NCBI GenBank assembly: GCA_030446955.1
Contig: JAUJMG010000013.1
Location: forward strand, 17,183-25,826
Length of the DNA stretch: 8,644 nucleotides
Direction: 5' to 3'
Source of the DNA: Thermomicrobiales bacterium
GTDB taxonomy: Bacteria; Chloroflexota; Chloroflexia; Thermomicrobiales; UBA6265
Below the pieces are notes generated by a model. It had not been told where the DNA came from and ran no database searches. It was given only the letters and a program-made list of their open reading frames with translations. The translations under genes were made by a program, and so were the position numbers. Below are positions 1 to 4,722 of the stretch, one piece after another; the stretch's first letter is position 1; each line of letters begins with the position of its first letter.

Positions 1-17
1 GGGTGAGGCGGCGCCAT

Positions 18-35
18 CAGTCCCGCTCGGGACTG
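18..35. promoter_or_regulatory. 18-bp perfect dyad just upstream of the LCP gene
   Basis: Two perfect 8-base arms (CAGTCCCG and CGGGACTG) flank a 2-base centre, ending 11 bases before the ATG at 47. As DNA it resembles an operator half-site pair. As RNA it could form a 7-bp stem with a 4-base loop where a ribosome binding site would be expected, and no Shine-Dalgarno sequence is visible here. The LCP reading frame stays open through this region to the window edge, so the dyad could also be coding. A perfect 8-bp dyad is expected about once per window of this size by chance, so only its position makes it notable. Confidence 0.3.
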
Positions 36-46
36 CGCTTCCGACG

Positions 47-1753
47 ATGCGGCTCCAGGACGAGTTCCGCCGCATCCGCCGGGAGCAGGCCCACTGGACC
101 AGGCGATTCCGGCGAGGAGGGCTCAATGCCCCGAGGACCCCGCGTCAGCGCCTCGGTCGCCGTGCGCTCCTGGCACTGCCCCTCATCCTGATCGCGACCG
201 TCGTCGTGATCCTGGCTCCTGTCATCTACCAGGGCGCCCGCGCGTACCAACAGGTCTTCGTTGAGCCAGTAAAGCGCGACCGTCTCCCTATCCTGCCTGC
301 CATCAACCCGCAAGGAACCCCAATTCTCACCACCCCACCCCCTACCGCTTCGATGGCGAAGGCTGCACCGGAGACGTGGACTGGTGCGGACCGCATCACC
401 CTGCTCCTCCTCGGCATCGACCGCCGCCAGGACGAGCCTTCCCGCTCCGACACGATGATCTTGGTCTCGGTGGATCCGGTCGCCAAGACCGCGGCGATGC
501 TCTCGATTCCCCGGGATCTCCAGTTGGTCATCCCCGGCTTCGGGCTCCAGAAAGTGAATGCCGCCTACGCCTTCGGGGAGGTGAACGATCTTCCGGGGGG
601 CGGAGCAGCCCTCGCAATGCAGACTGTGGAAGCGAACTTCGGCATCCGGGTCGACTACTTCGCGGAGGTCGATTTCCAGGGCTTCGTCAAGATCGTCGAT
701 ACAGTAGGTGGTCTCACCCTCGACGTTCCCTACCCGATCAAAGATGACAGGTACCCGAGTGGCATCGGCAACGAGTACACCCGTCTCTACTTCTCCGCCG
801 GCGTGCAGCACATGGATGGAGCCCGTGCCCTGCAGTACGCCCGCACCCGCAACGACGACGGCGACTTCAGCCGTGCCCGGCGACAGCAGCAAGTCCTGCT
901 GGCCCTACAGGACAAGGCCATTAACCTGAACCTGCTGCCCAAGGCTGACGAGTTGATAGTCGCCCTCCGGGACTCCGTCCGCACCGACCTCAGCCCGGCA
1001 CAGGCGATTCGCCTTGCTCGTCTCGGGAGCCAAATTCCCCGCGAGCAGATTAGCCAGCACTCCCTCCGCCAGGCCCTCTCGGTCGAGGCGGAAGACGGCC
1101 CCTACTATCTGGTTCCGGACTGGACTGCCGTCGGCAACATCCTCTCGGAGTTCGTCGGCGCCCCCGTCACCCCGCCGGTGGCTGCACTCGCCCTCGCAGA
1201 CTACGACGTGCCGATCCGTGTTGAGAATGGAACCTCGAATCCGGGCCTCGCTGCCCGCGTGACAGAGCTCCTGCACGCCAACGGTTTCACGGACGTCACG
1301 TACGCTCCCGCTGACGACCCCGGATCCCATCCTCAGACGACGATCGTCGACACCGAGGGCAACGTCGCGACCGCCGCCCTGGTGGCTAGCCTCGTCGGCT
1401 TTGGCCCAGATCGCATCGACGATCGCTCACTTCCTCCACGCCAGGATCCACCATCCAGCTCGGCCTCTGACCGTTCGAAGCCCGTCGCTCGCCCATCCGA
1501 TCCTGATTCCCTTGGCATCGTCATTCTCTTAGGTGACGATGCGGCCGACCCAGCCGGGGTGATGGAGCCGAATTGGGCCGCATCCAGTACCGTGCCGATC
1601 CCGGCCGCTGCGAAGGCGGCCCCGGTCGGGCTAGCCACAGACATCTCCCCGGCAGACAGCGTCGTCGGAGAGGATCTCTCGGAACCCGGTGTGGATTCCG
1701 AGCAGGAGCTACTTGTCGAAGAGGAGGCCCGGGAACCCGGCCGGTCGGGCTGA
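47..1753 (+). CDS. LytR-CpsA-Psr (LCP) family cell-wall glycopolymer transferase with LytR_C domain
   Basis: LCP enzymes transfer polyprenyl-linked glycopolymers onto peptidoglycan on the outer face of the cytoplasmic membrane. The 568-residue product has an Arg-rich cytoplasmic N-terminus (1-40), one membrane helix at about 41-63 (LLALPLILIATVVVILAPVI), a Pro-rich linker, and the LCP domain at about 116-285. Family motifs are LLLGIDRR (120-127), SRSDTMILVSVDP (132-144), SIPRD (153-157), KVNAAYAFG (169-177), and YARTRNDDGDFSRARRQQ (264-281) carrying the Arg/Asp residues that bind the lipid pyrophosphate. A LytR_C domain starts at VPIRVENGTSNPG (388-400) and seems to end at GIVILLGDD (490-498), with a Pro/Ser-rich insert at 460-487 and an acidic low-complexity tail at 501-568. 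The ATG lacks a clear ribosome binding site and the frame is open to the window edge without another start, so the true start could lie outside. The gene converges on prs. Family call is firm; the polymer is unknown. Confidence 0.93.
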   Translation: MRLQDEFRRIRREQAHWTRRFRRGGLNAPRTPRQRLGRRALLALPLILIATVVVILAPVIYQGARAYQQVFVEPVKRDRLPILPAINPQGTPILTTPPPTASMAKAAPETWTGADRITLLLLGIDRRQDEPSRSDTMILVSVDPVAKTAAMLSIPRDLQLVIPGFGLQKVNAAYAFGEVNDLPGGGAALAMQTVEANFGIRVDYFAEVDFQGFVKIVDTVGGLTLDVPYPIKDDRYPSGIGNEYTRLYFSAGVQHMDGARALQYARTRNDDGDFSRARRQQQVLLALQDKAINLNLLPKADELIVALRDSVRTDLSPAQAIRLARLGSQIPREQISQHSLRQALSVEAEDGPYYLVPDWTAVGNILSEFVGAPVTPPVAALALADYDVPIRVENGTSNPGLAARVTELLHANGFTDVTYAPADDPGSHPQTTIVDTEGNVATAALVASLVGFGPDRIDDRSLPPRQDPPSSSASDRSKPVARPSDPDSLGIVILLGDDAADPAGVMEPNWAASSTVPIPAAAKAAPVGLATDISPADSVVGEDLSEPGVDSEQELLVEEEAREPGRSG

Positions 1754-1769
1754 AAACACCGGGCGGGTT
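1734..1769. terminator. Imperfect hairpin between the convergent LCP and prs genes
   Basis: AACCCGGCCGG (1734-1744) pairs with CCGGGCGGGTT (1759-1769): 10 of 11 positions pair, with one G-G mismatch and a 14-base loop. The structure spans the TGA of the LCP gene (1751-1753) and touches the TAA of prs (1768-1770), so it can form in either transcript. Neither side has a U-run, so it is not a textbook intrinsic terminator. A bidirectional terminator or 3'-end stabiliser is the likely role given the 14-base intergenic gap. Confidence 0.45.
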
Positions 1770-2754
1770 AGGTCAGCGTAAGCCGGGTCTGCATTGTCGC
1801 TGCGGCCCGATAGGCGGCCGAGACGCTCGCGCCGGTGTGAATCCGCTGGATTGTCTCCCCGAGCAGCGATCCCACCGAGAGCACCGTCAATTTGTCGATC
1901 CGCTTCTCCGGCGGCAGGGCAATGCTGTTGGTGACGACCACCTCTCGGATAGGGCTAGCTTGGAGCCGCGGGATCGCCGGACCCGAGAGCACCGGATGGA
2001 TGCACGTCGCATAGACCTCCGACGCGCCGCGCTGGAGGCAGACCTGCGCCGCTTGGGTGATCGATCCCGCCGTGTCAATCTCGTCGTCGACGATCACCAC
2101 CGAGCACTCGTCGACTGACCCGATCAAATTCAGCACCTCCGAGCGATCCTGATTCCCCACCCGGCGCTTCTCAATGATGGCCAACGACGCATCAAGAATC
2201 TCGGCAAAATTCCGCGCTCGCTTCGTATTGCCCAGGTCTGGCGAGACCACCACCGGACGCGTCAGCCGCTTCTCGAGGAAATAGTTAGCTGTCAGGAACA
2301 TGGCGCTCATCTCGTCGACCGGGATGTCAAAGAAGCCCTGGATCTGACCGGCGTGGAGGTCCAGCGTCAGCACCCGGTCTGTTCCCGCTTGGCTGATCAA
2401 CTTCGCGATCAATCGCGCCGTGATTGGCACCCGTGGCTGGTCCTTCTTGTCGGTGCGCCCATACCCGAAGTAGGGGATCACCGCCGTAATCCGACCCGCC
2501 GAGGAGCGCTTGAGCGTGTCGATCATGATCAGCATCTCCATGATCGAGTCGTTCACTGGTTCGGCAAACGACTGCACCACGAAGACATCGTTCTCGCGCA
2601 CACTCTCGCCGATTCGAACGAATGTGTTGTCGTTACTGAACTTGAAAACCTCTGCGCGTCCGGGCGGGATGCCGATGTAGGCGCAAATCTCCTCCGTCAG
2701 CAGCTGGTTCGAGTTGCCGCCGAAGATTGTCAGTTGATCGTAGTGCTTGCTCAC
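1768..2754 (-). CDS. prs: Ribose-phosphate pyrophosphokinase (PRPP synthetase)
   Basis: This enzyme makes PRPP from ribose 5-phosphate and ATP in the cytosol, feeding purine, pyrimidine, His, Trp and NAD synthesis. At 328 residues it matches the usual class I length of about 310-330. Motifs in order: FGGNSNQ (11-17), PYFGYGRTDKKD (94-105, ATP loop), LDLHAGQIQGFFDIPVD (131-147, catalytic His134), SPDLGNTKRAR (171-181), EKRR (195-198, catalytic Lys196 and Arg198), and the PRPP-binding loop IVDDEIDTAGS (221-231) with acidic Asp223, Asp224 and Glu225. The ATP loop reads YGRTDKK rather than the usual YARQDRK, and the SPD loop reads GNT rather than GGV, so it is a somewhat divergent member. The GTG start overlaps the rnc stop by 4 bases (GTGA), and GGTGAGG lies directly upstream inside rnc, implying translational coupling. 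It is the last gene of its operon and converges on the LCP gene. Confidence 0.95.
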   Translation of the reverse strand: MSKHYDQLTIFGGNSNQLLTEEICAYIGIPPGRAEVFKFSNDNTFVRIGESVRENDVFVVQSFAEPVNDSIMEMLIMIDTLKRSSAGRITAVIPYFGYGRTDKKDQPRVPITARLIAKLISQAGTDRVLTLDLHAGQIQGFFDIPVDEMSAMFLTANYFLEKRLTRPVVVSPDLGNTKRARNFAEILDASLAIIEKRRVGNQDRSEVLNLIGSVDECSVVIVDDEIDTAGSITQAAQVCLQRGASEVYATCIHPVLSGPAIPRLQASPIREVVVTNSIALPPEKRIDKLTVLSVGSLLGETIQRIHTGASVSAAYRAAATMQTRLTLT

Positions 2755-3860
2755 CGCCTCACCCCGGGCTCTCGTGCCGCTCCGCCCTGCTGTGCCGTCG
2801 TCACGTCCTCGCCGGGCATTCTCCCCAACCTCTCCTCAGAACTTGCGCGAACCGCTTCTCGCTCCGACGCCGGATCCAAAGCAGCTGGCTCCCCTTCCTC
2901 CCGCCCGAGGGGAAGTTCAGGCGCGAAGGCCGCCTCTGCTGGAGCCTCGGCAGGTTGCCGTGACTCTATCAGCGGCGTCACCGCTCTCGGCCGCCCCCGC
3001 TCGGCTAGCAGCGCGAGGGCAACCCGGGCTGCCGCCTGTTCCGCTTCTCGCTTGCTTCCCCCGACCCCGACCCCCAGCACCTCGTCCCGAAAGGACACTT
3101 CCACCGTGAACACCCGCTCGTGGGCGGGGCCTTCCGTCGAGCGGGTCTGATACATAGGCGCCAGGCGATACCGCTCCTGCAGCCATTCTTGCAAATGCCC
3201 CTTCGGGTTCGCCTCTTCCGCTTCTTGCGCGGCGACCGTCTCCACCTCTCGTGCCAGGAACCGCTGCACGAACCGCTTCGCTTCCCGCATGCCGCGATCC
3301 CGCGCGATCGCCCCGACGAGCGCCTCAAAGGCCCCCGCCAGCATCCGGTCGCGCGCACCCTCGGTTACGCGCTCCCCGTGGCCGAGGTAGAGATATGCCC
3401 CAAGGTCGATCTCCCGCGCCCAGCGGACCAAAGTCTCAGCCCGCACCAGCGCGACGCGCCGGGCCGTCAGCGTCCCCTCGTCGGCGTCCGGGTAGCGTTC
3501 ATAGAGGTGCTCGGCCACGATTGCCCCAAGCAAGGCGTCGCCCACGAACTCCAATCGCTCGTTGGACTGGATTTCGGGACCGACGTACCCTGCGGCCAGC
3601 CAGTCGTGTAGCACCGAGCGGTGCGTCAGGGCCAGCCGCAGCAGACCCAGGTTGTCGAATTCGACCCCGATAGTGGCGGCAAACCGGGCCGGAGTGTCGC
3701 CATCAGGGGCGTCCGACACATCAGGTGTTGTCTCGATGGCATCAGACGGCGTCTGGGCGGCCGGAGGAACGCCAGCCCCTGGGACATATGCCTCTTGACC
3801 CGCCCCCCCGCGCCGCCGCCGTCGTTTGCCCCCTGCTTGAGTCACGGCGCTCCTCGTCAT
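2751..3860 (-). CDS. rnc: Ribonuclease III with extended N- and C-termini
   Basis: RNase III cuts double-stranded RNA in rRNA maturation and mRNA decay. From the ATG at 3860 the protein has 369 residues, well over the usual 220-250. Residues 1-57 are a disordered basic leader (GKRRRRRGG at 11-19). The endonuclease domain runs about 58-208 with the signature NERLEFVGDALLG (100-112), giving Glu101, Glu104 and Asp108. The second metal-binding segment reads MLAGAFEALVGAI (173-185): Glu179 is present, but the usual Asp of LAD is Gly176, encoded by GGG. A double-stranded RNA-binding domain spans about 217-287 (NPKGHLQEWLQE, GPAHERVFTVEV, GSKREAEQAAA). Residues 290-369 are an acidic, Ala/Glu-rich tail. 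Start choice: an in-frame GTG at 3986 would add 42 unlikely residues; neither start has a good ribosome binding site, so the start is uncertain. The TGA overlaps the prs start. Confidence 0.92.
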   Translation of the reverse strand: MTRSAVTQAGGKRRRRRGGAGQEAYVPGAGVPPAAQTPSDAIETTPDVSDAPDGDTPARFAATIGVEFDNLGLLRLALTHRSVLHDWLAAGYVGPEIQSNERLEFVGDALLGAIVAEHLYERYPDADEGTLTARRVALVRAETLVRWAREIDLGAYLYLGHGERVTEGARDRMLAGAFEALVGAIARDRGMREAKRFVQRFLAREVETVAAQEAEEANPKGHLQEWLQERYRLAPMYQTRSTEGPAHERVFTVEVSFRDEVLGVGVGGSKREAEQAAARVALALLAERGRPRAVTPLIESRQPAEAPAEAAFAPELPLGREEGEPAALDPASEREAVRASSEERLGRMPGEDVTTAQQGGAAREPGVRR

Positions 3861-3865
3861 CACGG
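3851..3865. repeat. 15-bp exact direct repeat, copy 1 (rnc start)
   Basis: TCCTCGTCATCACGG occurs here and again at 4641-4655, in the same orientation. This copy covers the ATG chosen for rnc (3858-3860). The other covers the putative -35 box of the operon promoter. About 0.1 exact 15-mer pairs would be expected by chance in a window this size, more with GC bias, so it may be coincidence or a shared binding site. Confidence 0.5.
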
Positions 3866-4046
3866 GCAGGGCAGGAAGCACGGATGGCCCTGGACAGGAC
3901 TGTTCTTGCGGCCAGCTCAGCAATCGGTGGAAACGAAGATCCGGTTCGTGGCGGCCAGATCTCCATGGCCACCATGCCCCGATCACCTACGGGCATCGCT
4001 ACGAGAGACGCCTACCTCCCCGCAGGAGATGCGGTCCCTGGGCGCG

Positions 4047-4508
4047 TCACCGCCGGCTGCCATCCGATGTCGTGTATTTCTCTACCGCCCGGTCCAGGTT
4101 CACGCCCGCCCGCTGCGCGATCGCTTCCAAGCGAGGCCAGTCGATAGAGATATGGTAGGTGTACCGTAGCGGCTCTGTCTCCTCCGTCCGGGAGGAGGCC
4201 AGATCGTGGCTGACCAAGAAGCGGATCAGTGCGTCCGCCATTCGGTCCTCCTCTGGTCGCCGGTCGTCCAGAGGGAGCTCAACGCCACCCATCCCGCTCC
4301 GGCGGCGCGCGAGGGCCAGCCCTCGTGCAAAGGCGTTCGCCAGATCATCGGCTCGCTCCGCCTCCCGACGAACCGCCTGCTTCTTGTCGGACTCGATGGT
4401 CTCCGCGGGCTCCCGCGGGGGCGCGTCCAGTTCGATGCTTTTCAGTTCGTCCCGGACCACCAAGTGGTCGACGATGTAGTCCAGCAGCCGCCGCATCTCG
4501 TCTGCCAC
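4047..4508 (-). CDS. Unrecognised 153-residue protein, first gene of the rnc-prs operon
   Basis: I do not recognise a family. The GTG start at 4508 is fixed by GGGAGGG at 4514-4520 with 5-base spacing; a longer frame reaching 4601 lacks such a site. The product is soluble, highly charged and without membrane or signal segments. Residues 1-29 (MRRLLDYIVDHL then DELKSIELD) look helical then extended. Residues 30-70 are a polar helix rich in Glu, Lys, Arg and Ala. Residues 87-104 (MADALIRFLVSHDL) are another amphipathic helix. The C-terminus has a probable strand YTYHISIDWPRL (116-127) followed by a helix LEAIAQRAGVNLDRAVEKY. There is no catalytic motif and no Cys pair. It sits 186 bases before rnc and downstream of the strongest promoter in the window, so co-transcription with rnc and prs is likely. 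It could be a small lineage-specific regulatory or structural protein. Confidence 0.7.
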   Translation of the reverse strand: MADEMRRLLDYIVDHLVVRDELKSIELDAPPREPAETIESDKKQAVRREAERADDLANAFARGLALARRRSGMGGVELPLDDRRPEEDRMADALIRFLVSHDLASSRTEETEPLRYTYHISIDWPRLEAIAQRAGVNLDRAVEKYTTSDGSRR

Positions 4509-4513
4509 GTCAA

Positions 4514-4520
4514 CCCTCCC
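4514..4520 (-). promoter_or_regulatory. Ribosome binding site deciding the start of the unknown gene
   Basis: GGGAGGG on the minus strand is followed by TTGAC and then the GTG at 4508, a near-ideal arrangement. It excludes the longer start at 4601, which would lie only about 15 bases from the expected transcript start with no such site. Confidence 0.75.
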
Positions 4521-4552
4521 GCCGCATTGGAGACAGCGCGAGTCTGCCGGAT

Positions 4553-4596
4553 GGCCAGCCCCATCCCCAGCGCCCGCACCCCGTCGGCCAGCCCCA
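4553..4596 (-). repeat. 11-bp direct repeat at 33-bp spacing in the operon leader
   Basis: GGCCAGCCCCA (plus strand) occurs at 4553-4563 and 4586-4596, 33 bases apart, which is about three helical turns. Both copies lie in the untranslated leader between the TATAAT promoter and the GTG at 4508, and contribute C4 runs to the G-quadruplex candidate. Confidence 0.5.
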
Positions 4597-4599
4597 CCC
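4559..4599 (-). promoter_or_regulatory. G-rich leader tract with G-quadruplex pattern
   Basis: On the transcribed-sense minus strand this tract has six runs of three or more G. The four nearest the gene read GGGG-TGC-GGG-CGCT-GGGG-AT-GGGG (4582 down to 4559), which satisfies the standard G3+N1-7 quadruplex pattern. It lies about 40 bases before the ribosome binding site, inside the predicted 5' leader. In a genome of this GC content such tracts can arise by chance, and none is shown to fold. Confidence 0.4.
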
Positions 4600-4611
4600 A
4601 CCGGCCCGGTG
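4599..4611. promoter_or_regulatory. Dyad next to the expected transcription start (operator candidate)
   Basis: CACCGG (4599-4604) and CCGGTG (4606-4611) form a perfect dyad around a single C. It begins about 5 bases downstream of the transcription start expected from the TATAAT box at 4623-4628, a usual place for a repressor site. Short 6-bp arms are common in GC-rich DNA, so this is tentative. Confidence 0.25.
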
Positions 4612-4622
4612 CCTCGGCGCCG

Positions 4623-4650
4623 ATTATACGCGCAGCCGCATCCTCGTCAT
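4623..4650 (-). promoter_or_regulatory. Sigma-70-type promoter for the unknown gene-rnc-prs operon
   Basis: Minus strand: -35 ATGACG (4645-4650, 4 of 6 to TTGACA), a 16-base spacer, then a perfect -10 TATAAT (4623-4628). AT-rich hexamers are scarce in this GC-rich sequence, and this one sits in the 214-base gap after the TRAP permease stop, where a promoter for the next operon is needed. The expected start near 4616 gives a leader of about 107 bases. Confidence 0.7.
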
Positions 4651-4655
4651 CACGG
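4641..4655. repeat. 15-bp exact direct repeat, copy 2 (over the -35 box)
   Basis: This is the second copy of TCCTCGTCATCACGG (first copy 3851-3865). It contains the putative -35 hexamer of the operon promoter. The first copy has no acceptable -10 box at the matching distance, so the repeat is not simply a duplicated promoter. Confidence 0.5.
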
Positions 4656-4722
4656 CCGACCCCGCTCCATCCGGGCGGGCTAATGCGTTATCTGACCTCA
4701 CGCAATGATGATGGGCCAGAGA

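Noticed and set aside
17..892. Open frame of 291 codons antisense to the LCP gene
   Set aside because: High GC makes long antisense frames common. It has no family motifs, while the plus strand carries a full LCP domain.
2353..3150. Open frame of 265 codons on the plus strand across prs and rnc
   Set aside because: It is antisense to two clear genes, has low-complexity Arg/Ser content and no domain.
3742..3996. Possible 84-codon leader gene between the unknown gene and rnc
   Set aside because: It lacks a ribosome binding site at proper spacing, ends inside rnc and has no coding character.
3974..3996. ATGCCC/GGGCAT hairpin as a terminator before rnc
   Set aside because: The stem is only 6 bp with an 11-base loop and no U-run, and rnc must be transcribed through it.
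4509..4601. Longer N-terminus of the unknown protein containing CLQC
   Set aside because: The GTG at 4601 has no ribosome binding site and the added residues are Gly/Ala-rich; the GTG at 4508 has a strong one. The CxxC is probably a translated leader artefact.
4661..4704. Two small hairpins after the TRAP permease as an intrinsic terminator
   Set aside because: Stems are only 5 bp and no U-tract follows. No clear terminator is visible, so termination may be Rho-dependent or leaky.
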